Below are positions 6,498 through 13,666 of a stretch of 14,761 nt of DNA, piece after piece. This DNA comes from Bacteroidota bacterium. Its GTDB lineage: Bacteria > Bacteroidota > Bacteroidia > Chitinophagales > Saprospiraceae. The notes below the pieces were generated by a model, which worked only from the letters and a program-made list of their open reading frames with translations, had not been told where the DNA came from and did not search any database. The position numbers and the translations under genes are program-made. The stretch is taken from the NCBI GenBank assembly GCA_018969455.1, contig JAGWYI010000036.1:1-14761 (forward strand). Direction: 5' to 3'. Each line of letters opens with the position of its first letter. Position 1 is the stretch's first letter.

Positions 6498-8084
6498 CTA
6501 TTTTTTGTATTCAGATGCCAGGTCGGTGGCCAGTTCGCGCACTTTTGCGAGGCTGGCGTCTTCCAGTTTGCCTTTGCGGAATTCTTCGAGTACCTCAGGC
6601 AGTTTGTCTTCCATGCGTTCTAGGAACAGGTGTTCGAACTCGTGTACTTTATGGAGTGGCACATCCCGGAGCAGGTTATTGGTACCGAGGTAGATGATGG
6701 CCACCTGTTTTTCCACGGGCACCGGGCTGTACTGGGGTTGTTTGAGGATTTCCACGTTGCGGGAACCTTTTGCCAATACGGCTTGGGTAGCGGCGTCGAG
6801 GTCGGAGCCGAATTTGGCAAACGCTTCCAGTTCGCGGTATTGCGCCTGGTCGAGTTTGAGGGTACCTGCCACTTTCTTCATGGATTTGATTTGGGCATTA
6901 CCCCCTACCCGGCTCACGGAGATACCCACATTGATGGCGGGGCGCACGCCGGAGTTGAACAGGTTTGATTCCAGGAAGATCTGACCGTCGGTGATAGAGA
7001 TCACGTTGGTTGGGATGTAGGCTGAAACGTCGCCTGCCTGGGTTTCGATGATAGGCAGTGCGGTGAGGGATCCGCCGCCTTTGATCATGCCTGCTTTTAC
7101 GAGGCTTTCCGGGAGGTCGTTCATTTGCGCGGCCACGCTGTCGTTGTTGATGATTTTCGCGGCACGTTCGAGCAGGCGGCTGTGCAGGTAGAATACGTCA
7201 CCGGGGTAAGCTTCGCGGCCGGGCGGGCGGCGGAGCAGCAGGGATACCTCGCGGTAAGAAACGGCTTGTTTAGACAAGTCGTCGTACACGATGAGGGCCG
7301 GGCGGCCGGTGTCGCGGAAGAATTCGCCGATTGCGGCGCCTGCGAAGGGCGCATAGAACTGCAAGGGCGCGGGATCGGAGGCGGAGGCCGAAACAATTAC
7401 GGTATAAGCCATGGCGCCGTATTCTTCGAGGGTGCGGGCCACTTGCGCGACAGTAGACGCTTTTTGGCCGCAGGCCACATAGATACAGAATACGGGTTGA
7501 CCACGGTCAAAAAATTCTTTTTGGTTGATGATGGTATCGATCGCGATGGCGGTTTTGCCTGTTTGGCGGTCGCCGATGATCAATTCGCGTTGGCCGCGGC
7601 CGATCGGGATCATGGCGTCGATTGCTTTTACACCGGTTTGGAGCGGTTCGTTTACCGGCTGGCGGTAGATCACACCTGGTGCTTTGCGTTCGAGGGGCAT
7701 TTCGTATTTGGCGCCTTCGATGGGGCCTTTTCCGTCGATGGGTTGGCCCAGTGGGTTCACCACGCGGCCGACGAAGCCTTCACCCACCTGAATGGATGCG
7801 ATTTGGCCAGTGCGTTTCACCACGGAACCTTCGCGAATGCCATCGGATGTACCCATAAGTACCACGCCGACATTGTCTTCTTCGAGGTTTAAAACGATGG
7901 CGCGCACGCCGTTTTCAAATTCGACCAATTCGCCGGCTTGCGCGCGGTTAAGGCCGTATACGCGGGCAATACCGTCGCCCACTTGCAATACTGTACCGAC
8001 TTCTTCAAGGTTGGTATCCGCTCCGAAGCCTGAAAGTTGTTGTTTCAGGATTGCGGAGATTTCTTCTGGTCTAACGTCTGCCAT
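6498..8084 (-). CDS. atpA: F1Fo ATP synthase alpha subunit
   Basis: A 528-residue protein, close to the usual 500-530. It is the non-catalytic nucleotide-binding subunit of F1, alternating with beta in the alpha3beta3 ring on the cytoplasmic face. Visible features are the beta-barrel N-domain (about 25-95), the P-loop GDRQTGKT (171-178), the Walker B segment ALIVYDDLS (263-271), the alpha-type loop SLTALPIIETQAGDVSAYIP (339-358), the family signature PAINVGISVS (382-391) and Arg392, which corresponds to the arginine that alpha contributes to the catalytic beta site. The C-terminal helical domain runs from about 400. It is preceded by atpH (76-bp gap) and followed by atpG. No frameshift or missing key residue is seen. 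Confidence 0.98.
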   Translation of the reverse strand: MADVRPEEISAILKQQLSGFGADTNLEEVGTVLQVGDGIARVYGLNRAQAGELVEFENGVRAIVLNLEEDNVGVVLMGTSDGIREGSVVKRTGQIASIQVGEGFVGRVVNPLGQPIDGKGPIEGAKYEMPLERKAPGVIYRQPVNEPLQTGVKAIDAMIPIGRGQRELIIGDRQTGKTAIAIDTIINQKEFFDRGQPVFCIYVACGQKASTVAQVARTLEEYGAMAYTVIVSASASDPAPLQFYAPFAGAAIGEFFRDTGRPALIVYDDLSKQAVSYREVSLLLRRPPGREAYPGDVFYLHSRLLERAAKIINNDSVAAQMNDLPESLVKAGMIKGGGSLTALPIIETQAGDVSAYIPTNVISITDGQIFLESNLFNSGVRPAINVGISVSRVGGNAQIKSMKKVAGTLKLDQAQYRELEAFAKFGSDLDAATQAVLAKGSRNVEILKQPQYSPVPVEKQVAIIYLGTNNLLRDVPLHKVHEFEHLFLERMEDKLPEVLEEFRKGKLEDASLAKVRELATDLASEYKK

Positions 8085-8160
8085 ATTGATTGAATTCGTT
8101 GATGTTATTGGATTTGTATTGTTTTCAGGGCTTTTTGGGCGCCTGTTGGTTTGCTTGGCA

Positions 8161-8721
8161 TTAAACTTCGCGGATGTACAGGTTTTTCTGGAATTGATTT
8201 TTCAATTCGGTCAATTTGTGGATCACGCTTGCATCGTAGCGTTTGTTGTCGAATTCAAGGATAAATCCGCCCACAATTTTCGGATCAATTTGGGTTTCAA
8301 TATCCAGATTTTCGAAAGTAACACCGGCTTCCACGATTTTTTTGCGCAGTGCATCAAGTGTGGCGTCGGACAGTTCGCTGGCTGTAATGACCTTCAAGGA
8401 AGTGATTTTGTTCATCGTTTTGTACTGGTCGATGAACTCATCGGTAATTTCCGGGATAAAGGATTCGCGGTTTTTATTGACCAGCAATTGCAGGTACGAC
8501 AGGGTGAGTGCGTCAATTTTGCCGGTAAAAATGGCCTGAAGTGCCGCGTTTTTTTTATCGTTTTGAATCACGGGGCTTTTCAGCATCAGGCGCAGGTCGC
8601 GGTTTTGGGCGGCCTGGCGCAGCATAAGCATATCGTCGTGCACCTGATTGAGTTTACCGGCTTCTGCGGCCAGTTCAATCAGGGATTTTGCATAACGTGC
8701 AGCGATTTTAGTTACAGACAT
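8161..8721 (-). CDS. atpH: F1Fo ATP synthase delta subunit (OSCP)
   Basis: A 186-residue protein, near the usual 175-185. It sits on top of F1 and links it to the b-subunit peripheral stalk. The N-terminal helical domain begins MSVTKIAARYAKSLIELA, with the typical RYAxxLxxLA pattern, and continues through ALQAIFTGKIDALTLSYLQL. The C-terminal part ends with the family motif DPKIVGGFILEFDNKRYDAS (146-165), equivalent to DxxLIGGxxxxxxxxxxDxS. It begins 10 bp after the atpF stop, so translation is likely coupled. A 76-bp gap to atpA follows, in which I see no strong hairpin. Confidence 0.95.
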   Translation of the reverse strand: MSVTKIAARYAKSLIELAAEAGKLNQVHDDMLMLRQAAQNRDLRLMLKSPVIQNDKKNAALQAIFTGKIDALTLSYLQLLVNKNRESFIPEITDEFIDQYKTMNKITSLKVITASELSDATLDALRKKIVEAGVTFENLDIETQIDPKIVGGFILEFDNKRYDASVIHKLTELKNQFQKNLYIREV

Positions 8722-8731
8722 GGGGAAAGGC

Positions 8732-9244
8732 TTAATTCAGTTTAATCTGGTTTACCAGCGATTGAGCGAATTGTTCCTGATCGGCTTTGTTGCCGAGTTC
8801 GCGCTGGAGCACTTTCTCTGCGATTTCAATGGCCATTTGACCGGCTTTATTTTTCAGGTCGACCAATGCTGCCATTTTTTGGTTTTCGATATCCTGCATG
8901 GCGCTTTCCACTTTCCGTTTGTATTCGGCATTGGCGCGCTCTTTGGCTTCGGCGATGATTTCGTCTTTGGCTTCTTTAGCCTCTTTGAGGATGGCAGAGC
9001 GTTCTTCGCGGGCCTGGGCGAGCAGTTTTTCGTTTTCAGCCTGGAGATTGGAAACTTCCTGACGGGCTTTTTGAGCCAGATCGAGTGCATCCTGAATATC
9101 CTGTTCGCGTTGTTTCAGAGCTGCGCCGATGGGTTTAAAGGCAAAACGGCTCATCAGGAACCAGAAAAGCAGGAAAATGATGGTGGTCCAAATCAATAAT
9201 CCGGGTTCTGGACGGATCACGGAAAAATCTGCTAAAAAGAGCAT
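8732..9244 (-). CDS. atpF: F1Fo ATP synthase b subunit
   Basis: A 170-residue protein forming the peripheral stalk. It has one N-terminal membrane helix (about 13-34, GLLIWTTIIFLLFWFLMSRF) and then a long charged alpha-helix rich in Ala, Glu, Lys and Gln (about 40-150), as expected for the dimerising stalk. The family motif near the membrane, RFAFKPIGAALKQREQDI, is clear. The frame stays open upstream to 9427, overlapping atpE, but that stretch has no b-subunit character, so Met at 9244 (MLFLADFSVIRPEPG) is chosen. A 146-bp gap separates it from atpE and contains hairpins and a copy of the atpE leader motif. There is only one b-type gene, so the stalk should be a homodimer. Confidence 0.95.
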   Translation of the reverse strand: MLFLADFSVIRPEPGLLIWTTIIFLLFWFLMSRFAFKPIGAALKQREQDIQDALDLAQKARQEVSNLQAENEKLLAQAREERSAILKEAKEAKDEIIAEAKERANAEYKRKVESAMQDIENQKMAALVDLKNKAGQMAIEIAEKVLQRELGNKADQEQFAQSLVNQIKLN

Positions 9245-9300
9245 ATCTGCTGGATGATTTGTGGATAATGGAATCTGCACACGGGGTGCGTTTGATTTCT

Positions 9301-9320
9301 GGTGGTTTTTCGGGTATTCA
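9301..9320 (-). repeat. Leader repeat copy 2 (upstream of atpF)
   Basis: On the minus strand this reads TGAATACCCG followed directly by AAAAACCACC. The same two blocks occur at 9629-9655, upstream of atpE, there separated by AGACCGC. Its downstream edge lies 56 bp before the atpF start. Confidence 0.7.
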
Positions 9321-9380
9321 CATGAATACGCCCCAAAAGGGCCGGGTTGTTGCGTTGCCAACCGCTTCGCTTCAACCCGG
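9314..9380 (-). repeat. Hairpins downstream of atpE
   Basis: On the transcribed (minus) strand, two inverted repeats follow the atpE stop. CCGGGTTG (9373-9380) pairs with CAACCCGG (9342-9349) across a 23-nt loop, and GTATTC (9324-9329) pairs with GAATAC (9314-9319) across 4 nt. Between them is CCC-TTTT-GGG. No long T-tract follows, so these are better read as 3'-end stabilising or processing structures for the atpE message than as a terminator. Confidence 0.5.
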
Positions 9381-9390
9381 GTAACTTTTC

Positions 9391-9594
9391 TTAGGCTGCT
9401 TTCACGAAGAAAGACAATACCATACAAACCAGGGCAGCACCCTCGATAAGGGCCGCTGTCAGGATCATGTTTGCACGGATATCGCCCACTGCTTCTGGCT
9501 GACGAGCAATGCTTTCCATGGCTTTACCGCCGATATGGCCAATGCCGATACCTGCGCCAATTACAGCCAAACCTGCACCAAGTGTTGCGTACAT
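9391..9594 (-). CDS. atpE: F1Fo ATP synthase c subunit (proton type)
   Basis: A 67-residue hairpin membrane protein that oligomerises into the rotor ring. Helix 1 carries the glycine-rich GAGIGIG (13-19), the polar loop is ARQPE (30-34), and helix 2 carries the ion-carrying Glu51 in AALIEGAAL. Compared with Na+-type rings (Ilyobacter tartaricus), the Gln ligand position in helix 1 is Ile16 or a neighbouring non-polar residue and the Ser after Glu is Gly52, so H+ coupling is expected. The length is on the short side of the family. It lies 62 bp after atpB and 146 bp before atpF; the large gaps may allow separate control of its high copy number. Confidence 0.97.
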   Translation of the reverse strand: MYATLGAGLAVIGAGIGIGHIGGKAMESIARQPEAVGDIRANMILTAALIEGAALVCMVLSFFVKAA

Positions 9595-9628
9595 GTGTTA
9601 TTTATTTAAAAAAGTGAACATTCGTTAT

Positions 9629-9655
9629 GGTGGTTTTTGCGGTCTCGGGTATTCA
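9629..9655 (-). repeat. Leader repeat copy 1 (upstream of atpE)
   Basis: On the minus strand this reads TGAATACCCG, then AGACCGC, then AAAAACCACC, starting 1 bp after the atpB stop codon. The first and last blocks are identical to the motif at 9301-9320. It forms most of the 62-bp atpE leader. Confidence 0.7.
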
Positions 9656-9656
9656 A

Positions 9657-11006
9657 TCAATGGTGGTCGCCGTGCGGGTGCGGATCCTCAATGGCTGTAC
9701 CGATGTACACTGCCGACAACATGGTGAAAATGAAGGCCTGCAAAAAAGCAACCAACAATTCCAGCGCCATCATAAACAGGGTCAGCGGCACGGAGGCCAG
9801 GATTCCCGTTATGGAACCGCCAACGCTTTTACCTGCATCGCCAAAAATAAAGATCAGACTTACAAAACTCAGAATCACAATGTGTCCGGCGGTAATATTG
9901 GCAAAAAGTCGGAGCAACAAGGTAAAGGGTTTCAGGAACAGCCCCAGAATTTCAACCGGAGTAAGAACCAGAATTTTCAACAAAGCGGGTACGCCGGGCA
10001 TCCACAAGGTATGTTCCCAGAAATGCCGATTGGCGCTGAAGGTAGAAATAAAGAACGTGATCAGTGCCAAAACGATGGTTACGGAGATATTACCTGTAAC
10101 GTTGGCACTTCCCGGGAAAAAGGGTATTTGACCAATCAAATTCAAACCCAGGATAAAAAAGAACGCCGAAAGCAAATACGGCATGTATCGTTCGTAATTG
10201 CGCCCGATATTGGGTTTGGCCACTTCATCGCGGATGAAAGTATACAAAGGTTCGATGAAATTTTGCAAGCCGCGTGGCGCTTTCCCCTGGTTGCCTGCAG
10301 CAGAGCGAGCCACTTTCAGGAATAGCCAAAACAGCAAAATTGCCGTAAGCAACATGGTAAACACGTTACGGGTGATGCTGAAATCGTAAAAACTGGTAAT
10401 TCCCCCCCCCATCATGCCGCCATCAACGGTTGATTTTGGATCCAGATGGTAGCAGGTATTATTGGCGCCTACCTTGTACACCGTTTTTTCTTTTCCATCC
10501 GTGGTAGTCACAACTTCGTGGGACGGATCACATTGAAGGGCAACTTCTCCGGCAGGGAAGGAAGGATCCTGGATGCGCATAATAGAACCATGCACCAACA
10601 CATAACCGTCTTTGGCAATGGCGCCATTGCCGTGGTGTTCTGGTTTGAAAGCAGCGGTGGTAGTTATTGTCCAGCCATGGCCGGGGGCATACAGCATAAC
10701 AGGCAGATGCACATAGATGTCGCCGATAACATGAATGGCGTTGGCGTCGGCGATGTGGTGTACCGCATTGTCGCCGGCATTGAACACTTCGCTTTCTTCG
10801 TGGGCTCCACAAGGGCATTCAGCGTGCATATCACCGCCAGATACACCATGTTCAGCCTCGTGCGCGCCTTCAGCAGGCGCTTGCTCGGTCGGATGTTGGG
10901 TCGCTTCCGTATGAGGCTCTTGATGGTCGCTGCCATGCTGCGCAAAGGCATAAACCGACAAGCCGCTGAATATCAATGCAATGCAATATTTTCGAAGTGA
11001 TATCAT
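9657..11006 (-). CDS. atpB: F1Fo ATP synthase a subunit with long His-rich periplasmic extension
   Basis: A 449-residue protein, much longer than E. coli AtpB (271). It forms the stator half of the proton channel next to the c-ring. Residues 1-22 are a signal peptide (MISLRKYCIALIFSGLSVYA, then FAQ). Residues 23 to about 205 would be periplasmic, with many His and Glu; part of this (HHIADANAIHVIGDIYVHLP, 83-102) resembles the N-terminal extension known in Bacteroidota AtpB. Membrane helices follow from about 213. The essential arginine is Arg366 in LLLRLFANITAGHIV, and the last helix has LQAFIFTML with Gln423. The C-terminus is also His-rich (DPHPHGDHH). The frame stays open to 11126, but that extension is lysine/Phe-rich, runs through promoter-like sequence and would bury the signal peptide, so Met at 11006 is chosen. 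It is the first gene of the atp operon. Confidence 0.95.
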   Translation of the reverse strand: MISLRKYCIALIFSGLSVYAFAQHGSDHQEPHTEATQHPTEQAPAEGAHEAEHGVSGGDMHAECPCGAHEESEVFNAGDNAVHHIADANAIHVIGDIYVHLPVMLYAPGHGWTITTTAAFKPEHHGNGAIAKDGYVLVHGSIMRIQDPSFPAGEVALQCDPSHEVVTTTDGKEKTVYKVGANNTCYHLDPKSTVDGGMMGGGITSFYDFSITRNVFTMLLTAILLFWLFLKVARSAAGNQGKAPRGLQNFIEPLYTFIRDEVAKPNIGRNYERYMPYLLSAFFFILGLNLIGQIPFFPGSANVTGNISVTIVLALITFFISTFSANRHFWEHTLWMPGVPALLKILVLTPVEILGLFLKPFTLLLRLFANITAGHIVILSFVSLIFIFGDAGKSVGGSITGILASVPLTLFMMALELLVAFLQAFIFTMLSAVYIGTAIEDPHPHGDHH

Positions 11007-11041
11007 GACCGCGTTTAGAAAAGCTATTTTCAAATCGGCGG

Positions 11042-11072
11042 CAAAAGTACGATGGGATTTTCGTTTAAAAAA
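11042..11072 (-). promoter_or_regulatory. Candidate promoter of the atp operon (proximal)
   Basis: On the minus strand TACTTTTG (11042-11049) matches the Bacteroidetes -7 consensus TAnnTTTG exactly and is followed by the favoured C. Nineteen nt upstream lies TTTT (11069-11072), a one-mismatch -33 box within a T-run. The start would be near 11035, about 30 nt before the atpB ATG. Confidence 0.5.
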
Positions 11073-11077
11073 ACCGG

Positions 11078-11108
11078 CAAATTTATTTTTCAGAAAAAAA
11101 TAAGGAAA
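11078..11108 (-). promoter_or_regulatory. Candidate second promoter of the atp operon (distal)
   Basis: On the minus strand TAAATTTG (11078-11085) also matches TAnnTTTG exactly, with TTTC at 11105-11108 19 nt upstream as a one-mismatch -33 box. Either this or the proximal element, or both, could drive atpB. The surrounding sequence is AT-rich, so chance matches are possible. Confidence 0.35.
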
Positions 11109-11220
11109 GCAGCGCTTTTCCGACACTCAACCCGAATTATATTTGGAATGAATCTTTTTTTAGCGGCCGAAAGCCCTTATATACTTTACGCCGCCAGATT
11201 TTGTGCATAACGATCTTTAT

Positions 11221-11280
11221 AAATCATAATAAATCAGCGAAATCCATCCTGATTTATCCACAAAATCCGGCGAATCCTGG
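11221..11280. repeat. AATCC-rich intergenic repeat with a 9-bp hairpin
   Basis: The segment contains AAATC or ATCC units roughly every 9-12 nt (near 11221, 11231, 11240, 11254, 11263 and 11272) and ends AATCCTGG. It resembles the widespread intergenic AATCCTG/CAGGATT-type repeats seen in many bacterial genomes; that resemblance is from memory. Within it, ATAAATCAG (11229-11237) and CTGATTTAT (11249-11257) form a 9-bp AT-rich hairpin that could weakly terminate the TPR-like gene ending at 11294. Confidence 0.45.
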
Positions 11281-11293
11281 TATAATTATGCAG

Positions 11294-13666
11294 TTAACGC
11301 ATATAGGCTGCAAACCATTTACATTCTTTTACCATTTGACTGTAAAAATCAGTCCCCCAAAAATGTTTACGCATCAAATCGTAGTAGGTGTTGTATGCAT
11401 TTGGAAGTTGGGGAATCAATTTGTTTCCGGGGTGATAGGTGCATGTCGGGCTACAAAACCACTGTTTTTGTTGGCAACGGGCAGCCATGAAGGCAGCGCG
11501 GGCAGCCAGTTCGGGGTTTTGGGCGGCAGCCAGGGCTTTTTCAAAATTGGAGAGTGCCAAACTTAAATCGGTATTTTCCCGATTGCCGGCAGGAGCGCCC
11601 ACGAGCGGAAAAACGGGCCCGGTAGCCAATCGCAGCCAATTGGCGCCACTTCGGTAAAAATCGAGGGCTTCCCATTCGGTTCCGAAATAGGACATATTAT
11701 AGTACCCCACACCAATGAGGTAATAGTACCAGGCAGCCACTGGCGCACGTTCGGCGGCGGCGGCCTTTGCACGAAATTCAAATTCGATGATTTGCTCGGC
11801 GATTTCCTTGCGGTTGAGGTACAAGGAATCGCTCAAGGGCCGGTTGATGCGTTCATCGGTAATTTCTTTAAATGGATAAAATTTGGGCAAACTGGCCAAT
11901 GCAGTGGGCTGAATGGCTCTGAAACTGGCCAGAGCGGCCTCGTTTTCCCCAATAGACATCAAATAAGTGCCTTTAATTTCCAGCAGCCGTGCCTGAATGC
12001 CCGCCGGATTGGTATCGAGCAACATGGCTTTTTCAAGAAAAACCGGGTTGTTTTTTGAAGCTTCCCGGAGCAAATCGTCCAGTACCTCCAGGTTCGGATT
12101 ATACCCTAGTGCAGCAGGATCGTAGGCGGCCAGGAATGCTTTCCCAGGATGATTGAGCGCTGCGTAAGCGGCGGAAAGCCAATCTTGCAAAAAGGGTTTG
12201 AAATTGGGATTTTCATTAAAAACCGCATAACTTTGAATGCGGAATGCCTCCTCATCGGGAAACCCGGTAGCCGGATTTATGTTAAGGATGGCCTGCAACA
12301 GGCGCCAAATTTCGAGTTGTTTGGCAAGCTGACGGTCATAGGCATCACTGTTGTTGAAGCGCGCTTCGGCACGTTTGAAGGTTTTTTCGGCCGCATATTG
12401 ATCGCCTGCAAGCATTTCGAGGTAGCCGCTCATGCACTGCCAAAGTTTTTGATTGGGCGAGCGATTTTCCTGTACAACATTGCGCACAAAATCGGTCAAA
12501 TCGAGCAGTTGACGCGCTGCCACCTGCCGTTGCAGCGCTCCATAAGCGGCGCCCTTCCGGATGTCGGTCACTCGAGTACGGAGGTATATTTTTTCAAGTT
12601 CCTGTACCGCGCTCACCAAAAGCAGGTCGAGTTGCGGGTTTTCCGGATCGAGTTGGTATACTGTTTTCATGTCGTCTACGGCATAACGACGGTCGGCGCC
12701 CGATCGGAGCATGTAAAGGGTTGATTTTTCGGCATCCGATTGGCACAATTTGAGGCATGCATTCCAGTCGGCGTCATTCCGGATGAGGAAGCTTCGGAAT
12801 GCCTGGGCGCGTTTGGAGGAGCAGTGTCGAAAAATCAGGGAGAAGCGGTAGGCCGCCTCGGGGTATTTGCCCAGTTTTTGAAGGGCGCCTGCCAGGTGGC
12901 CGAGTGCCCAAAATGAGATAATGCTCGGTTTTTTCCGATCTACCTTGGGAATCAATTCGTTATACAACGTCACGGTTTGTGTCCACTGGCGCGCGTAATG
13001 TGCCAGGCGCACGATCTGGTAGGCGTAGCGCAGGCGTACGAAATGCGAACGGGTTTCGGCAAACCGTCCTTTTCCTTCCTCGATGAGTTCCTGCATGGCG
13101 CCTGCGTTGATGCGCGGAAGGCTCCATTGGTCGCCCCGCGATTCCACATAGGGTGCACATTTTCGGGTAAACATCAGATAATCAACCACTTCCGTGCAGT
13201 TGTTGATGGCGATCAACGCTGCCAGGCTATTGCCTTCCATGGAGATGGGCAAGAGGGTGCGTTTTTGTTTGTCGGCCGCTGCCTGGCGCAGTTCGTTGAG
13301 TTCGCTGTAGCTGGCCTCGTACACTACATAAGCCACATCTTCAGGCTGGGGTTGCCCGCAAAATCGCTCCACCCACTCGGCAATATTTTCCTGGCGCTGC
13401 GGATCGGCATCGAAATACACTTTTTGGTAATAATCGTCCCATTTTACAAAAAACGGGGCATAAGCGGCGTTTTTGTTGATGATTTCGGGATATAAAAAGG
13501 TATATCCGTAAAACACCTGCGGGCCGGTGCAAGCGCCTGGCGGCGCGGGTTCGGGATTGTCGGGATAAAAAGAGGTGAACAAAAACAGGCAAATCATACC
13601 TGTAAATGCCGCATGACGAGCCTTCAAATTTAAATTTATTGCTTTTTGTCCAAAAATTGTTGCCAT
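11294..13666 (-). CDS. Large exported TPR-like helical-repeat protein
   Basis: A 790-residue protein from the Met at 13666. A hydrophobic export signal (FTGMICLFLFTSFYP, about 21-35) is preceded by the basic stretch LKARHAA and followed by a Pro-rich segment. The rest is almost all helical, with TPR-like units (for example LAGALQKLGKYPEAAYRFSL, LALSNFEKALAAAQNPELAA and AARAAFMAARCQQ). The end, FYSQMVKECKWFAAYMR, resembles a C-terminus seen in Bacteroidota TPR-type proteins of unknown function. Such repeats usually mediate protein contacts. The start is uncertain: ATG 13666 overlaps the upstream gene by 31 bp; TTG 13627, 8 bp after that gene's stop, gives a more standard signal peptide (M)KARHAAFTGMICLFLF; ATG 13597 leaves no basic n-region. 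The frame continues to 13954, but that part is antiparallel-shadow-like and overlaps the upstream gene. It is probably cotranscribed with the lipoprotein. Confidence 0.8.
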   Translation of the reverse strand: MATIFGQKAINLNLKARHAAFTGMICLFLFTSFYPDNPEPAPPGACTGPQVFYGYTFLYPEIINKNAAYAPFFVKWDDYYQKVYFDADPQRQENIAEWVERFCGQPQPEDVAYVVYEASYSELNELRQAAADKQKRTLLPISMEGNSLAALIAINNCTEVVDYLMFTRKCAPYVESRGDQWSLPRINAGAMQELIEEGKGRFAETRSHFVRLRYAYQIVRLAHYARQWTQTVTLYNELIPKVDRKKPSIISFWALGHLAGALQKLGKYPEAAYRFSLIFRHCSSKRAQAFRSFLIRNDADWNACLKLCQSDAEKSTLYMLRSGADRRYAVDDMKTVYQLDPENPQLDLLLVSAVQELEKIYLRTRVTDIRKGAAYGALQRQVAARQLLDLTDFVRNVVQENRSPNQKLWQCMSGYLEMLAGDQYAAEKTFKRAEARFNNSDAYDRQLAKQLEIWRLLQAILNINPATGFPDEEAFRIQSYAVFNENPNFKPFLQDWLSAAYAALNHPGKAFLAAYDPAALGYNPNLEVLDDLLREASKNNPVFLEKAMLLDTNPAGIQARLLEIKGTYLMSIGENEAALASFRAIQPTALASLPKFYPFKEITDERINRPLSDSLYLNRKEIAEQIIEFEFRAKAAAAERAPVAAWYYYLIGVGYYNMSYFGTEWEALDFYRSGANWLRLATGPVFPLVGAPAGNRENTDLSLALSNFEKALAAAQNPELAARAAFMAARCQQKQWFCSPTCTYHPGNKLIPQLPNAYNTYYDLMRKHFWGTDFYSQMVKECKWFAAYMR

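Noticed and set aside
7125..7892. Long open frame antisense to atpA (255 codons)
   Set aside because: It lies entirely inside a highly conserved gene, its composition reflects the complementary strand of atpA, and no family features are seen.
7792..8745. Open frame of 317 codons on the plus strand across atpA and atpH
   Set aside because: It is antisense to two unambiguous ATP synthase genes and has no recognisable domain.
9245..9427. N-terminal extension of atpF overlapping atpE
   Set aside because: It is not b-subunit-like; the membrane helix starts shortly after the Met at 9244, as normal for the family.
11007..11126. N-terminal extension of atpB to a Met at 11126
   Set aside because: It would place about 40 basic/aromatic residues in front of a clear signal peptide and would run through both candidate promoters.
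11136..11141. TATAAT hexamer on the minus strand upstream of atpB
   Set aside because: It matches the E. coli -10 box, but the Bacteroidetes housekeeping sigma factor uses TAnnTTTG, and better matches lie closer to the gene.
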